A DNA stretch of 14,315 nt from Lachnospiraceae bacterium (GTDB lineage: Bacteria; Bacillota; Clostridia; Lachnospirales; Lachnospiraceae). This document shows positions 5,986 through 13,294 of this stretch, piece after piece. The stretch covers positions 1 through 14,315 of the forward strand of contig JAEDFR010000060.1 of NCBI GenBank assembly GCA_016297945.1, read 5' to 3'. The first letter of the stretch is position 1. Every line of letters begins with the position of its first letter. Under the pieces are notes generated by a model. It was not told the origin of the DNA and searched no databases. It was given only the letters and a program-made list of their open reading frames with translations. The translations under genes and the position numbers were made by a program.

Positions 5986-7350
5986 AATCGTTTCAAGCCG
6001 ATTTTCTCCTATGTGATTTACAACTCTTTTAAATATCATAAACATCATACATATACTCAAACAAAGAGCAAAAACTTCCGCAATCGGGAATGCCCACCAG
6101 ACATAAATGACATTGCCGAGTTTTGCTAACAGCCATGCTGCCGGCAACAGGACAATCAATTGTCTGATTAAGGATACCCACATACTGTAGATTCCGTTAC
6201 CGAGCGCCTGATAAAAACTACTGAAAACAATGCCGATAGCCGCAAGCGGGAAATGAAGGCTGATGATACGCAGAGCCGGAACACCAATCTCCATCATATG
6301 ATCCGATGCAGCAAACATTTTTAAAAATAAATCCGGAACGGAGTGGAATAACAATAATCCAAACAGCATGATTCCCATGGCATAAGTGACAGCAAGCTTT
6401 AAGGTCTTAACCACACGTTCCCGTTTTCCGGCACCATAATTATACGCAATAATGGGCACCATACCGTTGTTTAACCCAAATACCGGCATAAAGATAAAGC
6501 TCTGAATTTTAAAATAAACCCCGAAAACAGCCGCTGCCGTTGAGGAAAAGGATATCAAAATCCGGTTCATGCCATATGTCATCACAGAACCGATTGCCTG
6601 CATAATAATCGACGGAATTCCGACCGAATAAATTTTCCCGATTACCGGAATATCAGGTTTAAAACCTTTCAGACTCAACGAAATTTCTTTATTATATTTC
6701 AGATTGAAAAACAAAGCCAGTCCGCTACCCACACACTGTCCGAAAATGGTTGCAACGGCAGCTCCTACCACGCCAAACTTCGGCATTCCAAACAGACCAA
6801 AGATCAATATCGGATCCATGACAATATTGATAATCGCACCAACCGACTGGGTGATCATGGAATAAAAAGTTTTTCCGGTCGACTGCAATAATTTTTCCAG
6901 CATCATCTGCATCAGCATACCAATTGAGAAAATACAGACGATGGACAAATACTGAATTCCATAGGTAACAATTTCCGTATCATCGGTCTGACTGCGATAA
7001 AATGTGCCGACAAAAAAAATACCGATTGCCAAAGCAATCAGATAGGTCACCACCGCTAAAAACAAACCGTTTACTGCTGCCTTACTCGCCTTCTCATTAT
7101 TTTTTTCTCCCAAAGCCTTGGATAAAACGGCATTTACCCCGACACCGGTTCCCGTACTAAGGGCAATTAATAATGCCTGTATCGGAAATGCCAGCGAAAC
7201 CGCCGTCAAAGCATTTTCATTGATTCTGGACACAAAAATACTGTCAACAATATTGTAAAGTGCCTGCACTAACATAGATATCATCATCGGGAGTGACATA
7301 CTCATTAACAACCGGTTAACCGGCATAACTCCCATTTTATTTTCTTCCAT
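5980..7350 (-). CDS. MATE family efflux transporter appended to the ATP synthase operon
   Basis: A 456-residue MATE exporter with about twelve membrane helices. The N-terminal signature LLMSMSLPMMISMLVQALYN leads to IVDSIFVSRI, and the second half carries GLNNGMVPIIAYNYGAGKRER, both typical of the family. It differs enough from the other MATE gene at 3806-5176 that the two are paralogues and not a recent duplication. The ATG is 9 bp after the epsilon-subunit stop, and its ribosome site GGAG begins on that stop codon (TGAGGAG), so it is almost certainly read from the ATP synthase transcript. MATE proteins use a sodium or proton gradient, which is a plausible but unproven reason for the linkage. 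The substrate is unknown. Confidence 0.88.
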   Translation of the reverse strand: MEENKMGVMPVNRLLMSMSLPMMISMLVQALYNIVDSIFVSRINENALTAVSLAFPIQALLIALSTGTGVGVNAVLSKALGEKNNEKASKAAVNGLFLAVVTYLIALAIGIFFVGTFYRSQTDDTEIVTYGIQYLSIVCIFSIGMLMQMMLEKLLQSTGKTFYSMITQSVGAIINIVMDPILIFGLFGMPKFGVVGAAVATIFGQCVGSGLALFFNLKYNKEISLSLKGFKPDIPVIGKIYSVGIPSIIMQAIGSVMTYGMNRILISFSSTAAAVFGVYFKIQSFIFMPVFGLNNGMVPIIAYNYGAGKRERVVKTLKLAVTYAMGIMLFGLLLFHSVPDLFLKMFAASDHMMEIGVPALRIISLHFPLAAIGIVFSSFYQALGNGIYSMWVSLIRQLIVLLPAAWLLAKLGNVIYVWWAFPIAEVFALCLSICMMFMIFKRVVNHIGENRLETIS

Positions 7351-7359
7351 TTTTACTCC

Positions 7360-7782
7360 TCACAGATTTAAATTTTTCAATTGCTCCACACCACGAAGAC
7401 GCGCCATTGCCCTTGCCATGGATGCCTGCGAAACATGATATTCCACCAGACTCTGTTTTTGCTGCAACTGTTCTTTTGCACGCTCTAAAGCCGCCTGGGC
7501 ACGGAATTTATCAATTTCTTCCGGTTTTTCCGCAGAGTAAACCAGTACATTGACCAGATTATGCTCGACCTTTATCAGACCATCGGACACAATCGCCCTT
7601 TGCCATTTTGTTTCTCCCGGTTTGCGAAAACGAATTTCTCCGACTTCAATAGTTGTAGTCATAGGCTCATGATTTGCTAAAATCGCCATTTCTCCATCAT
7701 ACCCGGGAAACACAAAGCTTTCGCATTCTCCATCATAAAACACTTTATCACACGCTATTATTTTTAACAAAAAACCATTCAT
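7360..7782 (-). CDS. atpC: F1 ATP synthase epsilon subunit
   Basis: A 140-residue subunit of the central rotor stalk that bears on gamma and inhibits or tunes ATP hydrolysis. The N-terminal beta sandwich is recognisable from VFPGYDGEMAILANHEPM (about residues 24-41), the family's P-G-x-x-G-x-x-x-I-L-x-x-H motif. A C-terminal helical hairpin with AALERAKEQLQQKQ follows. Length is normal. The ATG has a weak GGGA ribosome-like site, and the gene lies 24 bp beyond a 174-bp palindrome that fills the gap from atpD. The palindrome may reduce expression or mark an RNA-processing site, an inference from structure only. The MATE gene follows after 9 bp. Confidence 0.93.
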   Translation of the reverse strand: MNGFLLKIIACDKVFYDGECESFVFPGYDGEMAILANHEPMTTTIEVGEIRFRKPGETKWQRAIVSDGLIKVEHNLVNVLVYSAEKPEEIDKFRAQAALERAKEQLQQKQSLVEYHVSQASMARAMARLRGVEQLKNLNL

Positions 7783-7806
7783 ATTTTTCCCTGATTTCTA
7801 ATTTTT

Positions 7807-7980
7807 CGTTTTGCAATTGTGTTTTCTAAGAAAGTTTGCGTATTCTACTCACAGACTGTATGACAACGTCAGCACTTAATGAGCAATTTATTGCGAATTT
7901 AGTACTGTTACGTTGTCATCCAAGTGAGAACGCGTCTGTGATAGAATATGCAAATTTCGTGGAAACACAATTGCAAAACG
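7807..7980. repeat. 174-bp imperfect palindrome between atpD and atpC (element C)
   Basis: CGTTTTGCAATTGTGTTT at 7807-7824 is matched by its reverse complement at 7963-7980, and the similarity continues inward through TTTGCGTATTCTA, TCACAGAC and TGACAACGT (7861-7869 with 7910-7918) to a short AT-rich apex. One arm has about a dozen extra bases. On the minus strand it begins one base after the beta stop codon and ends 24 bp before the epsilon start. It could be a miniature inverted-repeat insertion or a structured RNA within the operon. Its outer TTGTGTTTCC resembles the arms of element A. Confidence 0.7.
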
Positions 7981-7981
7981 G

Positions 7982-9385
7982 TTACAACGTTTCTGCTTTT
8001 TTCTTTACATCCTCTATGGTTCCGACATTGAAAAATGCAGCTTCCGGATAGGAATCCATCTCTCCGTTTAAAATTGCCTGAAATCCTCTGATGGTCTCTT
8101 CTATCGGCACAAACACACCCGGTACACCGGTAAAGTTCTCGGCCACATGGAAAGGCTGGGAAAGGAAACGTTGCACTTTGCGGGCACGATATACGGTCTG
8201 CTTATCTTCGTCAGACAATTCTTCCATTCCGAGAATTGCAATAATATCCTGAAGTTCTTTGTATTTTTGTAAGATCTCCTGCACGCTTCTGGCAGTCTCA
8301 TAATGCTCTTTTCCAACAACATCTGCCTCTAAAATACGTGAAGAAGATTCCAAAGGATCTACTGCCGGATAAATACCCTGTTCTACAATCTTTCTGGACA
8401 AAACGGTCGTTGCATCCAGATGTGAGAATGTCGTCGCAGGAGCCGGATCGGTCAAATCGTCTGCCGGCACATAAACAGCCTGAACAGATGTGACAGAACC
8501 GTCTTTTGTCGATGCAATTCTTTCCTGCAATTCTCCCAGGTCATTAGCCAGGGTGGGCTGATACCCCACAGCGGAAGGCATACGGCCCAAGAGTGCCGAT
8601 ACCTCAGAACCTGCCTGAACAAAACGGAAGATATTATCAATGAACAACAAAACATCTTTGTGTTTTACATCACGGAAGTATTCTGCCATGGTAAGTCCTG
8701 TCTCCGCCACACGCATACGGGCTCCCGGAGGCTCATTCATCTGACCGAATACTAACGCGGTCTTTTCAATGACACCGGATGCTTTCATTTCCATCCACAA
8801 ATCATTGCCTTCTCTGGAACGCTCTCCAACACCTGTAAAAATGGAATAGCCACCGCTTTCCGTTGCAATATTGCGAATCAGTTCCTGTATTAAAACAGTT
8901 TTGCCTACACCGGCACCTCCAAACAATCCGATTTTTCCTCCCTTGGCATAGGGTGCCAGTAAATCGATGACTTTGATACCGGTTACCAAAATCTCAGCTA
9001 CCGGACTCTGGTTTTCAAAAGAAGGTGCCTCCCTGTGAATGACCCAGTGTTCATCATCATCAAGACTTTCTCCACCGTCAAGCGTTTCACCGAGTACGTT
9101 AAACAGTCTTCCCAATGTTTTTTCCCCGACCGGAACCGCAATTCCTCTGCCGGTTGCTACCACTTCCATATCCCGGCACAGTCCTTCGGACGCAGCCAGC
9201 ATAATACAGCGTACGACGTTGTGTCCGATATGCTGGGACACCTCCATCACACACTTTTTCTGATTGTTGATAACATATAAAGCTTCTTTGATGGAAGGAA
9301 GGTTTCCATCTTCAAATTCCACATCTACAACCGGTCCAGAGACCTGTACGATTTTTCCTGTATGTTCCATTCTGTGAAATTTCAC
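7982..9385 (-). CDS. atpD: F1 ATP synthase beta subunit (catalytic)
   Basis: The catalytic subunit of F1, making ATP at the alpha-beta interfaces. At 467 residues it has the full architecture: an N-terminal barrel opening with GKIVQVSGPVVDVEF, a Walker A GGAGVGKT at 156-163, the catalytic glutamate in GVGERSREGND (E188), a Walker B LLFIDNIFRF, and ELSDEDK (389-395), equivalent to the DELSEED lever that pushes gamma. The GTG start at 9383-9385 overlaps the atpG stop (GTGA). An ATG five codons in (9368-9370) fits the family N-terminus as well, and neither has an ideally spaced ribosome site. Nothing is truncated or mutated at key positions. A 174-bp palindrome follows the stop after one base. 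Confidence 0.96.
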   Translation of the reverse strand: MKFHRMEHTGKIVQVSGPVVDVEFEDGNLPSIKEALYVINNQKKCVMEVSQHIGHNVVRCIMLAASEGLCRDMEVVATGRGIAVPVGEKTLGRLFNVLGETLDGGESLDDDEHWVIHREAPSFENQSPVAEILVTGIKVIDLLAPYAKGGKIGLFGGAGVGKTVLIQELIRNIATESGGYSIFTGVGERSREGNDLWMEMKASGVIEKTALVFGQMNEPPGARMRVAETGLTMAEYFRDVKHKDVLLFIDNIFRFVQAGSEVSALLGRMPSAVGYQPTLANDLGELQERIASTKDGSVTSVQAVYVPADDLTDPAPATTFSHLDATTVLSRKIVEQGIYPAVDPLESSSRILEADVVGKEHYETARSVQEILQKYKELQDIIAILGMEELSDEDKQTVYRARKVQRFLSQPFHVAENFTGVPGVFVPIEETIRGFQAILNGEMDSYPEAAFFNVGTIEDVKKKAETL

Positions 9386-10335
9386 CTCTCCTGCTTTTGC
9401 TTTTTCTTTTTTAATGCCTTTGCCCCACCGATGACTTCCGTGATTTCCTGCGTAATGGCAGCCTGTCTGACACGGTTATATTCGATTGACAAATCATGGA
9501 GCATTGCTTCTGCATTGTTTGTCGCAGACTGCATGGCTAACATTCTGGCATTTTCCTCACAGGCAGAGGCTTCTACCAAAGCACCGTAAAAAAAGCCTGT
9601 GACATAATTATAAACCAGCTTTTCCAAAACCTCTGTCGGCGACGGATAAATCAGATACCAGTCATCGTGAAGCTTTCTCGCTTCATTTTGATCAATTCCA
9701 CCTTCTTCGTTCTGGATTTTTTCTAACATTTCCTCTTCCAGAAACTTATGTGTCTGCAAAGGAAGCAATCTATGTATCTCCGCTTCTTCGCTCAGACTGT
9801 TAACCATGCGCGTTAAAATGATATATACCTCATCCAGTTCCTCTTTCTGGTACAAATCGATGATGTATTCTGTCATCATACGTGCCCGGTGAATCGAAGG
9901 ATTGTTCGCCGAATAAACGAATTTTTCTTCCACGGGATAGCCCTGTGACTTAAAAAACTGTCTTCCCAATTCACCTACCACAAACAAACGATAATCCTCG
10001 GCCTGATCAATCAGTTCCCGGGCCTTTTTTAATACATTGAGATTGTAGGCCCCCGCCATTCCTTTATCGCCGGTAACGATTACAAAACCTTTCTTTTTGA
10101 CGGTTTCTTTCATGTCCTTATTGCGGTTATCAAAGTACAGATGCTGCATATCCGGATAATGATACAGAATATCTTTGATCTGCTCCTGCAAACTGGTAAA
10201 ATAGGGCTCTGTATTTTCCAGCTTCTGCTTTGCTTTCCGAAGCTTCAAGGATGACATCATATACATCGCCCGGGTGATTTTCATGGTATCCCGGATACTG
10301 TCTATTCTGTTTTGTATTTCTTTGGCATTCGCCAT
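9382..10335 (-). CDS. atpG: F1 ATP synthase gamma subunit (rotor shaft), enlarged
   Basis: The central shaft that turns inside the alpha3-beta3 ring. The N-terminal helix (ANAKEIQNRIDSIRDTMKIT) and the C-terminal helix (ARMLAMQSATNNAEAM, then YNRVRQAAITQEITEVIGGA) are both intact and form the coiled coil. The middle carries the alpha/beta domain with IVTGDKGMAGAYN. It is about 317 residues, roughly 30 longer than common bacterial gamma chains. About 19 extra, mostly charged residues lie between LLPL and YLIYPSP, and there is a basic C-terminal tail (KKKKQKQER). The ATG at 10333-10335 was chosen from the family N-terminus; a GTG three codons upstream overlaps the preceding stop (GTGA). Coupling to its neighbours on both sides is likely. 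Confidence 0.94.
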   Translation of the reverse strand: MANAKEIQNRIDSIRDTMKITRAMYMMSSLKLRKAKQKLENTEPYFTSLQEQIKDILYHYPDMQHLYFDNRNKDMKETVKKKGFVIVTGDKGMAGAYNLNVLKKARELIDQAEDYRLFVVGELGRQFFKSQGYPVEEKFVYSANNPSIHRARMMTEYIIDLYQKEELDEVYIILTRMVNSLSEEAEIHRLLPLQTHKFLEEEMLEKIQNEEGGIDQNEARKLHDDWYLIYPSPTEVLEKLVYNYVTGFFYGALVEASACEENARMLAMQSATNNAEAMLHDLSIEYNRVRQAAITQEITEVIGGAKALKKKKQKQER

Positions 10336-10340
10336 ACCAA

Positions 10341-12356
10341 TCACTCTCGATTCTTAAATTCCAATGCAGCTTCTAAGATAGCCTCTTTGGTATCGTCTTC
10401 TAACATCTTTGTCGTATTGAGTTTACTGATAATCTCTTTACAGTTCTCTTCAAAATACGCAAGTAAATCCATCTGGAATGGTTTTATATTTTCTTCTTTC
10501 AGATCGCTGAATACCTTGCCGTTAGCGCATACTAACGTAATAACCTGCTCTGCCATACTAAACGGCCGATTGAGCGGCTGCTTTAACAGTTCCATCAATG
10601 CATGACCATGTGCTAACTGCTTTTTGGTACTCTCATCCAGATCTGATGAAAACTGCGTAAATACCTGCATCTCACGATACTGTGCCAAATCGATACGAAT
10701 ACTTCCGGCGGCTTTTTTCATCGCCTTTGTCTGAGCCGCACCACCCACACGTGAAACAGATAAACCAACATTTACCGCAGGTCGTTGACCGGCAAAGAAT
10801 AACTGACTTTCTAAATAAATCTGACCGTCCGTAATGGAAATCACATTCGTCGGAATATATGCCGAAACATCGCCTGCCTGCGTCTCAATGATTGGAAGTG
10901 CCGTAATAGAGCCGCCTCCTGCTTCCGGTGTCAGACGTGCCGAACGTTCCAGTAGGCGGGAATGCAAATAGAAGACATCTCCCGGATAAGCTTCACGTCC
11001 CGGCGAACGCTCTAACAACAGTGAAATGGCACGATAGGCCACTGCATGCTTGGACAAATCATCATAAACGATGAGGACATCCTTTCCCTGATACATGAAA
11101 TACTCTGCAATTGCCGTACCGGCATAAGGCGCAATGTACTGAAGAGGCGCCGGATCAGATGCCGTGGATGAAACCACGATAGTATAATCCATAGCCTGAT
11201 TCACTCTTAAATTATTCACCAGTTTTGCAACCGTCGAAGCCTTCTGACCAATGGCTACGTATACACAGATAACATCTTTTCCTTTTTGATTGATAATGGT
11301 ATCCGTCGCAATACTGGTTTTTCCCGTCTGCCTGTCACCAATAATTAACTCTCTTTGCCCTCTTCCGATTGGGAACATGGAATCAATGGCAAGAATACCG
11401 GTCTCTAACGGTTCCGATACCGATTTGCGGTCCACAATTCCCGGTGCCGGAGTCTCCATCGGACGAAAGCTTTCGGTTTTGATTTCTCCTTTTCCGTCGA
11501 TAGGATTACCAAGTGCATCGATGACTCTTCCCGTTAAGGCATCTCCTACGGAAATCCCCGCCATTTTCCCGGTGCGAACCACGCGGCTGCCTTCTTTGAT
11601 TTCCGTATCCCTGCCAAACAAAATGACACCGATTTCATCCCGGCGAACATCCTGAACCATACCTTTTACGCCACAGTCAAACAAAACAATTTCTCCGTAA
11701 AAAGCATGATCAATGCCATCCACATTGGCAATTCCGTCGCCAACCCAGTTTACAACACCTATTTCTTTGTCTTTGGCTTCCAGTTCAAAATCTTCGATAC
11801 CGGCTTTCAATATCGAAATAATGCCTTCTGTGCTGACGGATGTATTTTCTGCCAGAGCCGAGACTTTTGCCTTCAGCTGCTCTAATCGTCCTTTTTCGCT
11901 CCAGTCATATTCTTTACTTCCGATTCGCAGAATAAAACCACTTTTTATGGACTTATCCGCTTCCATCAAAAGGTCCATATCCGGATTATCAAACTCTTTT
12001 TCCAAAAAACGACGAATACCGGCTAACTGTTCATCGGTAGGCTTGGTAACATAGACTAACGTGGCTGTTTCCTGCCGTTCCTTTTTATTCTCGCCGGCAT
12101 GCTTTTTGCATTTACAGATATCCTCCCATAAAGCAAAATCGCCGTTATCACAGAGTAACTTTAAAAAGTTTCGGATTTCCTTCGGAAATACACGATCAAT
12201 GATGATGTGCTTTTTTTCCAAAGAGACGGTTGGATCTTCAAAATCCATCCGAATCTGAGGCACAGCCTCCATGATGCCGGATACTTCTTTTAAAATATCG
12301 TTGCCGATTTTGCCGTTTATCAGGTCTGTTGCATAATTTTGTGCTGTTAAAGTCAC
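10341..12356 (-). CDS. atpHA: Fused F1 ATP synthase delta-alpha subunit (OSCP domain joined to alpha)
   Basis: One 671-codon frame encodes two normally separate subunits. Residues 1 to about 168 are a complete delta (OSCP-like) subunit: an N-terminal helical domain with the LLNFLKLL-like FLKLLCDNGDF, and a C-terminal domain ending SGFILRIGSKEYDWSEKGRLEQL. Residues from about 174 onward are a complete alpha subunit of about 498 residues: VSTEGIISILKAGIEDFE, the barrel motif WVGDGIANVDG, Walker A GDRQTGKT at 340-347 and the arginine-finger segment GLSVSRVGGAAQ (R536). The codon where alpha would start is GTC (11835-11837), one base from GTG, with no ribosome site before it. The start is GTG overlapping the atpF stop (GTGA). 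No separate atpH exists in the operon. Delta ties the stator b subunits to the top of F1, where alpha N-termini lie, so the fusion is sterically sensible, but F1 normally has three alpha and one delta. Confidence 0.93.
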   Translation of the reverse strand: MTLTAQNYATDLINGKIGNDILKEVSGIMEAVPQIRMDFEDPTVSLEKKHIIIDRVFPKEIRNFLKLLCDNGDFALWEDICKCKKHAGENKKERQETATLVYVTKPTDEQLAGIRRFLEKEFDNPDMDLLMEADKSIKSGFILRIGSKEYDWSEKGRLEQLKAKVSALAENTSVSTEGIISILKAGIEDFELEAKDKEIGVVNWVGDGIANVDGIDHAFYGEIVLFDCGVKGMVQDVRRDEIGVILFGRDTEIKEGSRVVRTGKMAGISVGDALTGRVIDALGNPIDGKGEIKTESFRPMETPAPGIVDRKSVSEPLETGILAIDSMFPIGRGQRELIIGDRQTGKTSIATDTIINQKGKDVICVYVAIGQKASTVAKLVNNLRVNQAMDYTIVVSSTASDPAPLQYIAPYAGTAIAEYFMYQGKDVLIVYDDLSKHAVAYRAISLLLERSPGREAYPGDVFYLHSRLLERSARLTPEAGGGSITALPIIETQAGDVSAYIPTNVISITDGQIYLESQLFFAGQRPAVNVGLSVSRVGGAAQTKAMKKAAGSIRIDLAQYREMQVFTQFSSDLDESTKKQLAHGHALMELLKQPLNRPFSMAEQVITLVCANGKVFSDLKEENIKPFQMDLLAYFEENCKEIISKLNTTKMLEDDTKEAILEAALEFKNRE

Positions 12357-12838
12357 CCTTTTTCACCTGCTTCACTTAAAAATTTGTCATATAGTGCACT
12401 GTCTGCATCTGCATTTCCCGCTGTGCAGACCACCTTGGATGCAGCATCCACAACCATGGAAGCAATTTCCGATTTTGCGCTCTTTAAAATCTGTTCTTTT
12501 TGGCTTTCCGCTCTTGATACTGCTGAAGAAACAACCTCATCAGCAGCATCTTGTGCATCCTTCAGAATCTTCTGATATTCTACATCCGCATCTTGTCTGG
12601 CCTTAGCCAGGATCTTTTTCTTTTCTGTTTCTGCTTCCGCTAAAGATGCCTCATACCGGTTCTTTAAGTCTTCTGCCTCTTCCTGTTTTTCTTTCGCCTC
12701 TTCAAACTGTCTGTCTGCCTCAGCCTGTCTGTCCTCAATAACCTTTTTGATCGGTTTGAAGAAAAAAATACGCATCGCAACGAAAAGCACCAAAAGATTT
12801 ATAATTGTAAATACTAAATTAATATCAACCTTGAGCAT
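12353..12838 (-). CDS. atpF: Fo ATP synthase b subunit (peripheral stalk)
   Basis: The stator subunit that ties the membrane a subunit to delta at the top of F1. It has one N-terminal membrane helix (INLVFTIINLLVLFVAMRIFFF, about residues 6-27), the usual FFFKPIKKVIEDRQ entry, and then a long charged helix of about 115 residues rich in Ala, Glu, Lys and Gln, predicted as a coiled coil. Its 161 residues are normal in length. The ATG is close behind a GGCAGG ribosome-like site. The stop overlaps the delta-alpha GTG start in GTGA, which suits coupled synthesis of b with the delta domain it binds. No second b-type gene is present, so the stalk is probably a b homodimer. Confidence 0.93.
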   Translation of the reverse strand: MLKVDINLVFTIINLLVLFVAMRIFFFKPIKKVIEDRQAEADRQFEEAKEKQEEAEDLKNRYEASLAEAETEKKKILAKARQDADVEYQKILKDAQDAADEVVSSAVSRAESQKEQILKSAKSEIASMVVDAASKVVCTAGNADADSALYDKFLSEAGEKG

Positions 12839-12902
12839 TTCCTGCCCTGCCTTTCCTTATATTCCACACCGGCTTATACGGCGCCGAGTTATCCACTGCT
12901 AA

Positions 12903-13127
12903 CTACTTGAGCATAACAATAATCATAAGGGCAATTACGAAACCGTAAATAGCAGTTGCTTCTGCCAATGCACAACCCAAAATTAATGTCGAATTAATCT
13001 TACCGGCAGCTTCCGGCTGTCTTGCAATTGCTTCCGATGCCTTACCGGTTGCAATACCGATACCAATACCGGCTCCCAATGCACAAAATACTGCAATACC
13101 TGCTCCAATCGCAATTAATGAATTCAT
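12903..13127 (-). CDS. atpE: Fo ATP synthase c subunit (rotor ring)
   Basis: A 74-residue two-helix hairpin that assembles into the membrane ring. The first helix has the Gly-rich packing motif GAGIGIGIATGKA and the polar loop ARQPEA. The second has the ion-binding glutamate E56 in ALAEATAIYGFVIAL. The Gln of sodium-type c rings in helix 1 is Ile (I23), and the Ser after the glutamate is Ala (A57), so the residues that ligate sodium are absent and proton use is the better prediction. The second ATG (13125-13127) was chosen because it sits 8 nt from GGAG; the first ATG (13131-13133) is only 2 nt away. A long A-rich leader precedes it. Confidence 0.94.
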   Translation of the reverse strand: MNSLIAIGAGIAVFCALGAGIGIGIATGKASEAIARQPEAAGKINSTLILGCALAEATAIYGFVIALMIIVMLK

Positions 13128-13133
13128 AATCAT

Positions 13134-13200
13134 ATCTCCTTTTTCTGTTTTGATTTTTATCTGTTTTATTTTTCTGTTTCTTATCTTTTCCTTGTTTCAA
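13134..13200 (-). promoter_or_regulatory. A-rich untranslated leader and strong ribosome site of atpE
   Basis: On the minus strand the 60 or so bases before the c-subunit start are nearly all purine and T-poor (repeats of AAAACAGA-like text ending AAAAAAGGAGA). They contain no stable hairpin, unlike the neighbouring gap segments. Such unstructured A-rich leaders favour ribosome loading, and the c subunit is needed in about ten copies per enzyme. The role is inferred. The 161-bp gap to atpB is by far the longest within the front half of the operon. Confidence 0.4.
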
Positions 13201-13294
13201 TATTCTGCTTTATGTTTTTATGTCAGCACGAACTTTGTGGCACTTTCAATTTTGTTTCGCCGTAATCATTGACTTTGTTTTAGTCAGCTCTTGC

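Noticed and set aside
7836..8051. Plus-strand open frame of about 71 codons across the atpD-atpC gap
   Set aside because: It lies within the palindrome and the antisense of the atpD end, has no ribosome site, and its codons follow the hairpin arms.
11290..12054. Plus-strand open frames within the delta-alpha gene
   Set aside because: They are antisense to a strongly conserved coding region and have no recognisable motifs.
10341..12356. Delta-alpha fusion as a frameshift artefact
   Set aside because: An indel error would shift the downstream frame, yet both domains are intact in one frame, and the expected alpha start is a non-start codon. A single miscalled stop base remains possible but does not explain the missing start.
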